Source: Shimia sagamensis
GTDB taxonomy: Bacteria; Pseudomonadota; Alphaproteobacteria; Rhodobacterales; Rhodobacteraceae
DNA: 64,000 nucleotides
NCBI RefSeq assembly: GCF_900182745.1
Contig: NZ_FXTY01000007.1
Location: 62,001 to 126,000 of the forward strand
Reading direction: 5' to 3'
Every line of letters begins with the position of its first letter. Positions within the stretch are counted from its first letter, which is position 1. Positions 38,990 through 47,804 of this stretch are shown in pieces. The translations under genes were made by a program, and so were the position numbers. Under the pieces are notes generated by a model. The model saw only the letters and a program-made list of their open reading frames with translations, did not search any database and had not been told where the DNA came from.

Positions 38990-39497
38990 CTTTAGAGGGC
39001 ATCAGAAAATGGCCAGTGGCCTGCGCAAACAAAACAGCGCGTTGATCCTGCCAAGCCTCAACATGTACCGACGCGTAACGACGACCGGAGCGGTTCACAC
39101 GAGCGCGGGCATAGGCATCACGCGGCAAACCTGACCGAAGATAGTCCACTGTAAAATCAATGGTTTTGGGCAGACGTGGCAAATGGCCTTCAGTCAGGCT
39201 TTCCAGAGAAATACGGCCACTTTCGATGTCGCCCCAAAGGCCGGACCAAGCCAAACCAATGACGGCTGTAGTCTCAAGGAAACCGGCGGTCACCCCCCCA
39301 TGAATGGCGGGTAAAAGCGGATTGCCAATCAGCTTGTCATCAAATGGCAGAATGGCGGTGAGTTCGTCGCCACGGCGCTCAAACTCAATTCCCAGAAAAT
39401 TGATGTACGGCACCCCATGGACCAGGGCCGACATAGCGGCGTCACGGCGCTGTTTAACGACTTGAACGGGTTCTGGACGGTTACGCGACATACTCAT
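38982..39497 (-). CDS. PaaI-type thioesterase (hot-dog fold), copy A
   Basis: 171 residues. The central PAIHGGVTAGFLETTAVIGL is the HGGxxxxxxE/D-like active-site helix of PaaI/YdiI-type acyl-CoA thioesterases, followed by IDFTVDYLRSGLPRDAYARARVNRSGRRY typical of the fold. It overlaps copy B by four bases and the MATE gene by eight. ATG 39497 is used because of that coupling; an ATG two codons later is possible. Confidence 0.85.
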   Translation of the reverse strand: MSMSRNRPEPVQVVKQRRDAAMSALVHGVPYINFLGIEFERRGDELTAILPFDDKLIGNPLLPAIHGGVTAGFLETTAVIGLAWSGLWGDIESGRISLESLTEGHLPRLPKTIDFTVDYLRSGLPRDAYARARVNRSGRRYASVHVEAWQDQRAVLFAQATGHFLMPSKDE

Positions 39498-39916
39498 TTC
39501 CTTTGCACCGTGAAGGCGCCTGTCGCCGTGGCAACAGGACGGCTGTCGTCATCGTCAAAAGCGGTTGCACGTACAAAAGCCACTGACCGGGTGATATGAT
39601 AACACTCTGCTTTTGTGCGCACATTTTGGCCGGGTGTAGCAGCGCGCATATAGTCAATTCTCAAATCGATAGTCGCAGTGCCAGACGGGGACGACGGATG
39701 ACACATGGCGGCCGCACCGCAGCACGTATCCATCAGCGCAGACACAGCGCCACCGTGCAGCACACCCGTTTCCGGATCCCCCACAATACGTTTGTCGTAC
39801 GGCAGCTCCATTTCTGCGTGCCCAGCGCCAATGCCGGTCAGCCGCATATTCAGCGCCTTGCAATGGGGAATCGCATTGATGAAATGCTCCGCCATTTTTG
39901 CCTTGTCAGGTTCCAT
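39494..39916 (-). CDS. PaaI-type thioesterase (hot-dog fold), copy B
   Basis: 140 residues. VLHGGAVSALMDTCCGAAAM carries the hot-dog HGG...D active-site pattern, and IDLRIDYMRAATPGQNVRTKAE the beta-strand block. It is the first gene of the minus-strand trio (thioesterase B, thioesterase A, MATE) and is divergent from the first MerR gene with about 117 bases between, so it may be a regulatory target of that MerR protein. Confidence 0.87.
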   Translation of the reverse strand: MEPDKAKMAEHFINAIPHCKALNMRLTGIGAGHAEMELPYDKRIVGDPETGVLHGGAVSALMDTCCGAAAMCHPSSPSGTATIDLRIDYMRAATPGQNVRTKAECYHITRSVAFVRATAFDDDDSRPVATATGAFTVQRK

Positions 39917-40032
39917 GCCCTGCCTCCAACTGGATTTGGTCCTTTATGGGCGCCATTTGTCGCTGGCTTCAAGGGGGCGGTTGCTCTTGCTGCGGATGCA
40001 AACTAAGTTTCGCCTCCAAGGAGGCCCCGCAA

Positions 40033-40410
40033 ATGTCTGATACTCGCATGACTTTTAAGGAAATGTGCGCCCGTTTTGACGTCACGCCCAGAACGCTGCG
40101 TTACTATGAGTATATTGAGCTCTTGCAGCCGGAACGTGAAGGACGCAGCCGGTATTTTGGCCCCCGTGAGATCGCCCGTATGACCCTAATCATGCGTGGC
40201 CGACGTTTCGGCATTAAGCTGGAGGACATCCGCCAGTGGCTCATGATTTATGAGAACGATGGCACCTCGGCACAGATGCAAGCTTTTGTAGAAATGGCTG
40301 ACCGCCAAATGGCCGAGCTTGAGGAACAGCGCCAACAACTGGATGAGGCAATGCGGGAGCTGAAGGAGTTGAGAGACGAAACCGCCGGTTTTCTGACCAA
40401 AGCAACATAG
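40033..40410 (+). CDS. MerR-family transcriptional regulator, copy 1
   Basis: 125 residues. The winged helix reads MTFKEMCARFDVTPRTLRYYEYIELLQP, then RFGIKLEDIRQWLMIYE and a long coiled coil to the end, with no Cys-rich effector domain. Such short MerR proteins in proteobacteria include LiuR-type regulators of branched-chain amino acid and fatty-acid catabolism. ATG 40033 is chosen because GGAGG lies upstream; the longer frame is not supported. A strong terminator follows. The N-terminal half closely resembles copy 2. Confidence 0.88.
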   Translation: MSDTRMTFKEMCARFDVTPRTLRYYEYIELLQPEREGRSRYFGPREIARMTLIMRGRRFGIKLEDIRQWLMIYENDGTSAQMQAFVEMADRQMAELEEQRQQLDEAMRELKELRDETAGFLTKAT

Positions 40411-40450
40411 CCTGCAACCTATCGGCTGCAGAACTTTTCACCACCAGCTT

Positions 40451-40478
40451 GGGCGCCCATTGGGCGCCTTTTCCTTTG
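40451..40478 (+). terminator. Intrinsic terminator after MerR copy 1
   Basis: An eight-pair stem (40451-40458 with 40462-40469, one G-U) around a three-base loop is followed by TTTTCCTTT. It separates the two MerR genes into different transcripts. Confidence 0.8.
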
Positions 40479-40535
40479 CAAACGGTCAACTGCTTGAATG
40501 CGCAGGATGTCGCTTAAGCAGAAAAAACTGATCCT

Positions 40536-40592
40536 ACGTCACTTCAAATTGTGACGTGACGTCTTACTTACGTTAACGTCAAGCTGTATAGT
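40536..40592 (+). promoter_or_regulatory. Promoter/operator region of MerR copy 2 and the fad operon
   Basis: TTACTT (40564-40569) and TATAGT (40587-40592) with a 17-base spacer look like a promoter. Nearly the whole spacer is a 17-base palindrome (40567-40583, centred on ACGTTAACGT, one mismatched pair), the arrangement expected of a MerR-type operator. Upstream, ACGTCAC (40536-40542) and GTGACGT (40551-40557) form a second inverted repeat. The sites suggest autoregulation by the downstream MerR protein. Confidence 0.6.
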
Positions 40593-40647
40593 ATCTCAGT
40601 TCCCGAAGCCCATTTTGTTCCCAACTTCCGTGAGAAAGGACGCAACG

Positions 40648-41049
40648 ATGAGCGAAGAAACGATGACCATTCGCGAGATGTGTGACGTCTACGACGTGAC
40701 CCCTCGTACCCTGCGTTTTTACGAGTCCAAGGAACTCTTGTTCCCCGTTCGCGAGGGCCAGAAGCGTTTGTTCACCAAACGTGATCGAGCCCGGCTAAAA
40801 CTTATCTTACGCGGTAAGCGTTTTGGGTTTTCTCTCGAAGAAATCCGCCAACTGCTCGACCTATATGACATGGGTGACCAGCAGGCGACCCAAATGCAAC
40901 GCACCTATGAAGTGGCCAAGCACCGCCTCAAAGATATGGAAGAGCAACGCGACGAGCTGAACGAAGCGATCGACGATCTACGCGAACAGCTCAAATGGGG
41001 TGAACAGTTTCTCACCGATCTCACAACGCAAAAAGACGCTGCTCAGTAA
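40648..41049 (+). CDS. MerR-family transcriptional regulator, copy 2
   Basis: 133 residues. The DNA-binding part MTIREMCDVYDVTPRTLRFYESKELLFP and RFGFSLEEIRQLLDLYD parallels copy 1, and the C-terminal ~50 residues are a predicted coiled coil. Its stop lies 48 bases before the acyl-CoA dehydrogenase gene on the same strand with no terminator between, so it probably leads the beta-oxidation operon and controls it. The palindromic operator candidate lies ~65-80 bases upstream. Confidence 0.9.
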   Translation: MSEETMTIREMCDVYDVTPRTLRFYESKELLFPVREGQKRLFTKRDRARLKLILRGKRFGFSLEEIRQLLDLYDMGDQQATQMQRTYEVAKHRLKDMEEQRDELNEAIDDLREQLKWGEQFLTDLTTQKDAAQ

Positions 41050-41097
41050 GCGTCAAATACCAATTTCCGTCTCGGATCATCCAAAGGGAAAAGCTAT

Positions 41098-42873
41098 ATG
41101 CCGATCTATACCGCGCCCGTAAAAGACCTGCAGTTTGTACTGCATGACGTGCTGAACATCTCCAACTCCGACATCCCCGGCTATGACGAATTGGATGCCG
41201 ATTTCACCAACGCTGTGCTCGAAGAAGCCGGCAAGTTGACCGGCGAAGTTCTGGCTCCACTGAACGTTGTTGGCGACCAAGAAGGCTGTCGTTTGGAAAA
41301 TGGTGTTGTGTATACGCCAACCGGCTTTAAGGCCGCGTTTGACCAAGTAAAAGAAGGTGGCTGGCCCGGATTGGACATGCCCGAAGAGTACGGCGGCCAG
41401 AACATGCCCCAAGTACTTGGCACCGCGGTGGGTGAGATGTTCTCTTCCTCCAACCAGGCCTTCACAATGTATCAGGGTCTAACCCATGGTGCAGCCGCTG
41501 CCATCCTCGCGCACGGCACCGATGAGCAGAAAAACAAGTGGCTGCCAAACATGGTTTCTTGTGAGTGGACCGGCACCATGAACCTGACCGAGCCTCACTG
41601 CGGCACGGATCTAGGCCTGATGCGTACCAAAGCGGAGCCGCAGGACAACGGCAGCTACAAAATCACGGGTCAGAAAATCTTTATCTCTGCCGGCGATCAC
41701 GACATGGCCGATAACATTGTCCACCTTGTGTTGGCCAAAGTGCCCGGTGGCCCTGAAGGTATCAAAGGAGTCTCCCTCTTCATCGTGCCCAAGTTCCTCG
41801 TGGATGACGCAGGCACCATTGGCGCGCGCAATGGCGTGTCTGTGGGCAGCATCGAAGAGAAGATGGGCATCCACGGCAACTCAACCTGTGTGCTGAATTA
41901 CGATGAAGCCGAAGGCTACCTGCTGGGTGACCTGAACAAAGGCATGCGTGCCATGTTCACCATGATGAACGAAGCGCGTCTGGGTGTGGGCATGCAAGGT
42001 CTATCCGCAGCTGAAGTGGCGTATCAGAACGCCGTTGATTACGCGAAAGACCGCCTGCAAGGCCGGGCTGTGACTGGCGTGGAAAACCCTGACGGTCCAG
42101 CTGATCCGCTAATCGTACACCCAGACATCCGTCGCTCGCTGATGGATCAGAAATCTTTTGTGGAAGCTGGCCGTGCGTTCATCCTGTGGGGTGCAAAACT
42201 GCTCGATGAATCCCACCGCAAAGGTGACAAAGACGCCGACGGTCTGGTCTCGCTAATGACCCCGGTCATCAAAGGTTTCCTGACCGATGAAGGCTACGAC
42301 ATGACAGTCAAAGCCCAGCAGGTTTATGGCGGCCACGGGTACATCGAAGAGCACGGCATGAGCCAGTTCACCCGCGACGCGCGGATTGCGATGATTTATG
42401 AGGGCGCCAACGGCGTTCAGGCCCTGGACCTCGTAGGCCGCAAGCTTGCTACCGATGGTGGCAAGCATGTGATGGCGTTCTTTGAGTTGGTCAAAACCTT
42501 CTGCAAAGAAAACGGCGAAGACGAAGCGCTGAAAGATTTTGTTGGCCCACTCAAGCAAGCCTCCAAGGATCTGCAAGCCGCTGGCATGTACTTCATGCAG
42601 GCTGGCATGAAGAACCCGAACGATGCTCTGTCTGGTTCCAACGACTTCATGCATCTCTTCGGTCATGTTTGCCTGGGCCTGATGTGGGCCCAGATGGCCA
42701 AAGCCGCAAACGCAGCATTGGCCTCTGGTGCCGAAGACAAAACCTTCTACGAGACCAAGCTGACCACCGGCCGCTACTACATGGCACGTCGCCTGCCAGC
42801 GACCGGCATGCACCTGGCGCGCATCCAGTCCGGTGGCGACACCGTGATGGCATTGGCCGCAGACCAGTTCTGA
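41098..42873 (+). CDS. Acyl-CoA dehydrogenase, DmdC/long FadE-like family
   Basis: 591 residues, longer than classic acyl-CoA dehydrogenases because of a C-terminal extension. [20 protein letters not shown] and the catalytic-Glu motif [17 protein letters not shown] are present. This family includes DmdC, the methylmercaptopropionyl-CoA dehydrogenase of DMSP degradation, as well as fatty acyl-CoA dehydrogenases. The following thiolase and FadB-type genes favour fatty-acid beta-oxidation here. RBS AAAGGGAAAA precedes the ATG. Confidence 0.9.
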   Translation: MPIYTAPVKDLQFVLHDVLNISNSDIPGYDELDADFTNAVLEEAGKLTGEVLAPLNVVGDQEGCRLENGVVYTPTGFKAAFDQVKEGGWPGLDMPEEYGGQNMPQVLGTAVGEMFSSSNQAFTMYQGLTHGAAAAILAHGTDEQKNKWLPNMVSCEWTGTMNLTEPHCGTDLGLMRTKAEPQDNGSYKITGQKIFISAGDHDMADNIVHLVLAKVPGGPEGIKGVSLFIVPKFLVDDAGTIGARNGVSVGSIEEKMGIHGNSTCVLNYDEAEGYLLGDLNKGMRAMFTMMNEARLGVGMQGLSAAEVAYQNAVDYAKDRLQGRAVTGVENPDGPADPLIVHPDIRRSLMDQKSFVEAGRAFILWGAKLLDESHRKGDKDADGLVSLMTPVIKGFLTDEGYDMTVKAQQVYGGHGYIEEHGMSQFTRDARIAMIYEGANGVQALDLVGRKLATDGGKHVMAFFELVKTFCKENGEDEALKDFVGPLKQASKDLQAAGMYFMQAGMKNPNDALSGSNDFMHLFGHVCLGLMWAQMAKAANAALASGAEDKTFYETKLTTGRYYMARRLPATGMHLARIQSGGDTVMALAADQF

Positions 42874-42880
42874 TCCGGTT

Positions 42881-42900
42881 GGGCGGGGGCTTCCCCGCCC
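42881..42900 (+). terminator. Hairpin after the acyl-CoA dehydrogenase gene
   Basis: GGGCGGGG (42881-42888) pairs with CCCCGCCC (42893-42900) around four bases, eight bases after the stop; a weak T-rich stretch (TTGTTTATT) follows after a few bases. It could partly terminate or stabilise the upstream transcript within the operon. Confidence 0.55.
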
Positions 42901-42934
42901 TGCCCTTGTTTATTGGCGTGACTGTGGAGGACAG

Positions 42935-43147
42935 ATGCCCAAACGTTTCAAACTGACCCGTCGTTTCCCTGTTGCAATGACAGAGGATGGTTACCGGAAA
43001 CTCCGCAGTTTTGCGTCAGAAGCCGGTCTGGACGAAGGCGAAGCGCTGTCGTTTCTGTTTGAGAACTTTGACGCTGTGACCGATGACGAACAGCTGGCGC
43101 ATCGCTTGCGCCAGTTCAACGCTACTTTGGATGCCCGAAAGCGGTGA
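42935..43147 (+). CDS. Small hypothetical protein, possibly ribbon-helix-helix-like
   Basis: 70 residues. A basic, hydrophobic-alternating strand (KRFKLTRRFPVAMTEDGYRK) is followed by two predicted helices (LRSFASEAGLDEGEALSFL and DEQLAHRLRQFNATLDA), an order reminiscent of ribbon-helix-helix DNA-binding proteins. I cannot assign a family. GGAGGA precedes the ATG, and it lies between the acyl-CoA dehydrogenase and GST genes on the same strand. Confidence 0.65.
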   Translation: MPKRFKLTRRFPVAMTEDGYRKLRSFASEAGLDEGEALSFLFENFDAVTDDEQLAHRLRQFNATLDARKR

Positions 43148-43184
43148 TCTTTTGCGTGACCAGAATTGCCAAGGGGAGGACGGC

Positions 43185-43823
43185 ATGACAATCAAACTCT
43201 ACTGTTTTGGGGAAAGTGGCCATTCCTACAAGGCCGCGCTGGCTTTGGAATTGTCCGGCCTCGACTGGGAGCCGGTGAAGGTGGATTTCTTTGCTGGCGA
43301 AACTCGATCTGACGCATACCGGCAAAACGTCAACGAGATGGGAGAAGCGCCAGTGCTTGTCGACGGTGACTTTAGCCTGACACAATCCTCCGTGATCCAA
43401 GACTACGTGTCGGAGAAGTCCGGCAAATTTGGTGGCAAAGACGCAGACGAACGCCGTGAAATTCTGCGCTGGCAGTTCTGGGACAATCACAAGCTCAGTG
43501 CCGTCGCTGGCATGACTCGTTTCTTGATGCATTTCCTGCCACCTGAAAAACAGCCCAAAGAGGTGATTGCCTTTCATCAGGCGCGCCTCAAAGCCGCCTA
43601 TGATGTGCTCAACAAGCATCTGGAAGGACGCGATTGGATTGTGGGCGACAGCCTGACCAACGCCGATCTGACCTGTTGTGGCTATCTCTATTACCCAGAG
43701 CCCTTTGGTTTTGACCGTGCTGACTGGCCAAACATTGACCGTTGGCTGACCAATATTTCGCAAACGCCGGGGTGGAAACACCCCTACGACCTGATGCCCG
43801 GCTCCCCCGCGGACCGCGCTTGA
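43185..43823 (+). CDS. Glutathione S-transferase family protein in the fad operon
   Basis: 212 residues. The thioredoxin-like domain starts MTIKLYCFGESGHSYKAALALELSG, and GEAPVLVDGDFSLTQSSVIQDYV holds the cis-Pro and the glutathione-contacting Gln-Ser. The helical domain includes WIVGDSLTNADLTCCGYLYY, the typical N-capping box. The start is set by AAGGGGAGGA seven bases upstream; a longer frame overlapping the small gene is rejected. It lies 25 bases before the thiolase gene. Substrate unknown. Confidence 0.87.
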   Translation: MTIKLYCFGESGHSYKAALALELSGLDWEPVKVDFFAGETRSDAYRQNVNEMGEAPVLVDGDFSLTQSSVIQDYVSEKSGKFGGKDADERREILRWQFWDNHKLSAVAGMTRFLMHFLPPEKQPKEVIAFHQARLKAAYDVLNKHLEGRDWIVGDSLTNADLTCCGYLYYPEPFGFDRADWPNIDRWLTNISQTPGWKHPYDLMPGSPADRA

Positions 43824-43848
43824 TCTCGCCTGATAATAGGAGACCACA

Positions 43849-45060
43849 ATGACCGAAGCCTATATCTATGACGCCGTGCGTACACCGCGTGGCAAAGGCC
43901 GCAAAGACGGCAGCCTGCACGAGGTGACTTCCGTTGCGCTGTCTGCAACCGTGCTCAACAGCCTCAAAGAACGTAATGGCCTAGAGGGCCACGCCGTCGA
44001 AGACGTGATTTGGGGCAACGTGACCCAGGTAAAAGAACAAGGCGGCTGCCTCGCGCGAACGGCTGTTTTGGCCTCAGACCTGGACGAAATGATCCCCGGC
44101 CTGGCGATCAACCGCTTCTGCGCGTCCGGCATGGAAGCTGTGAACCTAGCCGCCAATCAAATCAAAGGCGGTGCAGGGGATGCCTATATCGCCGGTGGTG
44201 TGGAAATGATGGGCCGCGTGCCAATGGGCTCTGACGGAGCCGCGATTGCGGTGGATCCGTCTGTCGCTATGGACATGTATTTTGTACCGCAGGGTATTTC
44301 GGCAGACATCATCGCAACCGAATACGGTTTCACCCGTGATCAGGCGGACCAGTTGGCGGTAGAATCCCAGCGCCGCGCTGCAATGGCGTGGGACGAAGGC
44401 CGGTTTGATAAGTCCATCGTGGCGGTCAAGGACATCAACGGCCTGACCATTCTGGACCGCGACGAATACATGCGTCCGGGCACCGACATGCAATCCCTCG
44501 GTGGCCTGAAGCCTGCGTTTAAGGAACAGGGCGAAGTGATGCCCGGCTTCGACAAGTTGGCGATCATGAAGTACCCGCATCTTGAGAAGATCAACCACAT
44601 CCACCACGCGGGGAACTCCTCCGGCATCGTGGACGGCTCTGCTGGCGTGCTGATCGGCAACAAAGAGTTTGGTGAGAAATACGGTATCAAGCCACGTGCC
44701 AAGATCCGTCAGACCTGCAAAATTGGCCTCGACCCAACCATCATGCTGACCGGTCCGGTGCCTGCAACGCAAAAGATCCTGAAAGATGCTGGCATGGCAA
44801 TCAGCGACATCGACCTGTTCGAAGTCAACGAAGCCTTTGCCTCTGTTGTGATGCGTTTCCAGCAGGCGTTTGACGTCGACTCCGACGTAATCAACGTCAA
44901 CGGCGGTTCCATCGCGATGGGTCACCCACTGGGCGCAACCGGCGCGATCATCATTGGCACCTTGCTGGATGAGCTGGAGCGTCAGGACAAAGAAACCGGT
45001 CTGGCCACGCTGTGCATCGCCTCAGGCATGGGCGCCGCAACCATCATCGAGCGCGTGTAA
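43849..45060 (+). CDS. fadA: Acetyl-CoA acyltransferase (thiolase)
   Basis: 403 residues. Catalytic residues are evident: nucleophile Cys91 in INRFCASGMEAVNLAA, the His in GGSIAMGHPLGATG near 359, and Cys389 in TLCIASGMGAATI. The neighbouring FadB-type gene suggests 3-ketoacyl-CoA thiolase activity in beta-oxidation. RBS AGGAG lies upstream. The stop shares one base with the cupin start (TAATG). Confidence 0.92.
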   Translation: MTEAYIYDAVRTPRGKGRKDGSLHEVTSVALSATVLNSLKERNGLEGHAVEDVIWGNVTQVKEQGGCLARTAVLASDLDEMIPGLAINRFCASGMEAVNLAANQIKGGAGDAYIAGGVEMMGRVPMGSDGAAIAVDPSVAMDMYFVPQGISADIIATEYGFTRDQADQLAVESQRRAAMAWDEGRFDKSIVAVKDINGLTILDRDEYMRPGTDMQSLGGLKPAFKEQGEVMPGFDKLAIMKYPHLEKINHIHHAGNSSGIVDGSAGVLIGNKEFGEKYGIKPRAKIRQTCKIGLDPTIMLTGPVPATQKILKDAGMAISDIDLFEVNEAFASVVMRFQQAFDVDSDVINVNGGSIAMGHPLGATGAIIIGTLLDELERQDKETGLATLCIASGMGAATIIERV

Positions 45061-45548
45061 TGCCCAAGCTGGACCTTTCGCAACTTCCGAGCCATTCGAA
45101 TTGCTCCTACCCGGGCAAGTTGTCGGACGGCTTTGAAGGCCGTTCCGCCCAAGCCCTGGGAGATCCAAGCGGTATCACGCAGTTTGGCGTCAACATCGTC
45201 ACTCTGCAGCCGGGCGCGCAATCTTCGCTACGCCACTACCACATCCAACAGGACGAGTTCCTGATGATGACGGAAGGCGAATTGGTCCTGATTGACGATG
45301 ACGGTGAGCATGTGATGCGCCCCGGCGATTGCGCCGCCTTCCCGGCGGGCGACGCCAATGGCCATCACCTGATCAACAAATCCGACGTGCCTGCTGCCTT
45401 CTTGGTGGTTGGCACGCGCACCCCGACAGAGACCGCTATCTACAGCGATATCGACATGAAGGTGGAAGTGGATGCCGACGGCTATTCCTTCACCCGAAAA
45501 GACGGCAGCCCGCTGACGGCTGACCAGATCGGAGACAAAAATGACTGA
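45060..45548 (+). CDS. Cupin-domain protein between fadA and fadB
   Basis: 162 residues. A single cupin barrel with LRHYHIQQDEFLMMTEGELVLID (metal-type HxH..E spacing) and PAGDANGHHLINKSD (second motif His). No further family is recognised; related proteins are often called cupin 2 conserved barrel proteins. It shares one base with the fadA stop and overlaps the fadB start by eight bases, so it is translated in step with the beta-oxidation enzymes. Either an isomerase/lyase-like side activity or a sensor role is possible. Confidence 0.87.
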   Translation: MPKLDLSQLPSHSNCSYPGKLSDGFEGRSAQALGDPSGITQFGVNIVTLQPGAQSSLRHYHIQQDEFLMMTEGELVLIDDDGEHVMRPGDCAAFPAGDANGHHLINKSDVPAAFLVVGTRTPTETAIYSDIDMKVEVDADGYSFTRKDGSPLTADQIGDKND

Positions 45549-47739
45549 TTTCACAATGAACGTCGGCGACAACGGTGTCGCCATCATCACCTGGGACGTG
45601 GTTGGCAAGTCCATGAACGTGCTGAGCCGCGAAGCTTTTGGCGACTTGGAAGCCTGCATCGACGAAGTGCTGAGCAATGACGATATCAAAGGCGCGGTGA
45701 TCACGTCCGGCAAAGACACATTTGCCGGTGGGATGGACCTGAATGTGCTTGGTTCCATCCGCGCAGACGCTGGTGATGAACCTGCGCAGGCCCTGTTTGA
45801 CTTCACCATGATGGGCCACAAGTTCCTGCGCAAAATTGAGCGCGCGGGCATGGACCCCAAAACCAACAAGGGCGGCAAGCCAATTGCGTCCGCCCTGCCC
45901 GGCACCGCGCTTGGCATTGGTCTGGAACTGCCGTTGGCAACCCACCGCATCTTTGCGGCTGACAACCCAAAGGCCAAAATCGGCCTGCCGGAAATCATGG
46001 TTGGCATCTTCCCGGGCATGGGCGGCACCACGCGTTTCATCCGCATGATGGGCGCCATGGCGGCCTCGCCGTTCCTGCTGCAAGGCAAGATGGTCGATCC
46101 GAAGAAAGCCAAATCCGCGGGCATCATCCACGAGGTGGTGGACGATCCGGTAGCTGCGGCAACCGAATGGGTACTGTCCGCAACTGACAAAGACATCCTG
46201 AAACCATGGGATGCCAAGGGCTACAAGATGCCGGGCGGTGAGCCGTATCACCCTGCCGGCTTCATGACCTACGCTGGTGCGTCTGCCATGGTCAATGGAA
46301 ACACGTGGGGCGTTTATCCAGCTGCCAAGGCGCTGCTGTCTGCCGCCTACGAAGGCGCGCAGGTTCCATTCGACACCGCACTCAAGATCGAAGCCCGTTG
46401 GTTTGTGAACGTGCTGATGAACCCGTCCTCCTCTGCGATGATCCAGTCTTTGTTCATCAACAAGGAAGCACTGGAAAAAGGCGCAAACCGTCCTGACGTA
46501 CCGGATCAGACCGTCAAAAAGGTTGGCGTTCTAGGCGCGGGTATGATGGGTGCAGGCATTGCTCTGGTATCCGCTCAAGCGGGCATGGATGTTGTGCTGA
46601 TCGACACCAACCAGGAGGCGGCCGACCGCGGCAAGTCCTACTCCGAGACCTATCTCGACAAAGGCATCAAGCGCGGCAAAGTCACGGCGGAGAAAAAAGA
46701 GGCCATGTTGGGCCGCATCACCGCCACCACCGACCTGGATACCTTGTCTGACGTCGATCTGATCATCGAAGCCGTGTTCGAAGATGTGGGCGTGAAAGCC
46801 GAGATGACCAAAAAGGTCGAGGCAATCATTCCTGAGGACGCGATCTTTGCCTCAAACACTTCGACCCTGCCAATCACCGGTCTGGCCGAAGCTTCTGTAC
46901 GCAAAGAGCAATTCATCGGCATCCACTTCTTCTCCCCAGTTGAAAAAATGGCGCTGGTGGAAATCATCAAAGGCAAAGAAACCGGCGACCGTGCGGTGGC
47001 GAAAGCGCTCGACTATGTGCGTCAGATCCGCAAGACACCGATTGTTGTGAACGACGAGCGCTTCTTCTACGCCAACCGTTGCATCATCCCCTACATCAAC
47101 GAAGGTGTGATGATGGCGGGCGAAGGTGTGGGGCGTCCACTTCTGGACCATGCCGCGCAGCTGCTGGGCTTCCCGGTGGGGCCAATCCAACTGGTGGATG
47201 AGACCTCTCTGGATCTTGGCGCTAAAATTGCCAAAGCCACCAAAGCCGCCATGGGTGATGCCTATCCAGCGTCTGTCGCGGATGATGTGACGTTCTGGAT
47301 GGTCGAAGAAGGTCGCTTGGGCCGCAAAGCCAAGGCTGGCTTCTTTGACTATGATGAGAAGGGGAAACGCGGCGACTACTGGACCGGCTTCAACGAGAAG
47401 TTCCCGCTTCTGGAAGACCAGCCTGACCTGATCGAAGTGCAGCACCGTCTGATTTTTGCGCAGGTTCTTGAAGCCGTGCGCGCGCTGGAAGCGGGCGTTC
47501 TGGAAGACATCCGTGAAGGTGACGTGGGCGCGATCCTGGGGTGGGGCTTCATGCCGTGGTCCGGTGGCCCGTTTAGCTGGCTCGACATCGTCGGCGCAGC
47601 TTGGGCGGCGGAACGCTGTGACCAACTGGCGGAGAAGTTTGGCGATCGCTTTGCTTGTCCACCGCTGCTGCGTGAGATGGCGGACCGAGGTGAGACCTTC
47701 TATGGCCGCTTTGGTCCAAACGCCAAGGCCGCTGCGTAA
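45541..47739 (+). CDS. fadB: Fatty-acid oxidation multifunctional enzyme (enoyl-CoA hydratase / 3-hydroxyacyl-CoA dehydrogenase)
   Basis: 732 residues. The N-terminal ~300 residues are a crotonase domain (GKDTFAGGMDLNVLG near 59; PGTALGIGLELPLATHRIFA near 120). The NAD-binding Rossmann fold starts at about 328 (GVLGAGMMGAGIALVSAQAG), followed by NTSTLPI, GIHFFSPVEKMALVEII and the C-terminal dehydrogenase domains. It performs two steps of the beta-oxidation spiral with the thiolase. FadJ would be an equally good name. It is the last gene before a terminator. Confidence 0.93.
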   Translation: MTDFTMNVGDNGVAIITWDVVGKSMNVLSREAFGDLEACIDEVLSNDDIKGAVITSGKDTFAGGMDLNVLGSIRADAGDEPAQALFDFTMMGHKFLRKIERAGMDPKTNKGGKPIASALPGTALGIGLELPLATHRIFAADNPKAKIGLPEIMVGIFPGMGGTTRFIRMMGAMAASPFLLQGKMVDPKKAKSAGIIHEVVDDPVAAATEWVLSATDKDILKPWDAKGYKMPGGEPYHPAGFMTYAGASAMVNGNTWGVYPAAKALLSAAYEGAQVPFDTALKIEARWFVNVLMNPSSSAMIQSLFINKEALEKGANRPDVPDQTVKKVGVLGAGMMGAGIALVSAQAGMDVVLIDTNQEAADRGKSYSETYLDKGIKRGKVTAEKKEAMLGRITATTDLDTLSDVDLIIEAVFEDVGVKAEMTKKVEAIIPEDAIFASNTSTLPITGLAEASVRKEQFIGIHFFSPVEKMALVEIIKGKETGDRAVAKALDYVRQIRKTPIVVNDERFFYANRCIIPYINEGVMMAGEGVGRPLLDHAAQLLGFPVGPIQLVDETSLDLGAKIAKATKAAMGDAYPASVADDVTFWMVEEGRLGRKAKAGFFDYDEKGKRGDYWTGFNEKFPLLEDQPDLIEVQHRLIFAQVLEAVRALEAGVLEDIREGDVGAILGWGFMPWSGGPFSWLDIVGAAWAAERCDQLAEKFGDRFACPPLLREMADRGETFYGRFGPNAKAAA

Positions 47740-47757
47740 ACGCCTCGACTAAAAATG

Positions 47758-47795
47758 AAACGCCCGGAAGCTTTGGTTGCCGGGTGTTTTCTTTT
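47758..47795 (+). terminator. Intrinsic terminator of the fad operon
   Basis: AAACGCCCGG pairs with CCGGGTGTTT (one G-U), followed by TCTTTT. It ends 10 bases before the convergent Hint-domain gene's stop and could serve both. Confidence 0.75.
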
Positions 47796-47804
47796 GGGCG
47801 CAGG

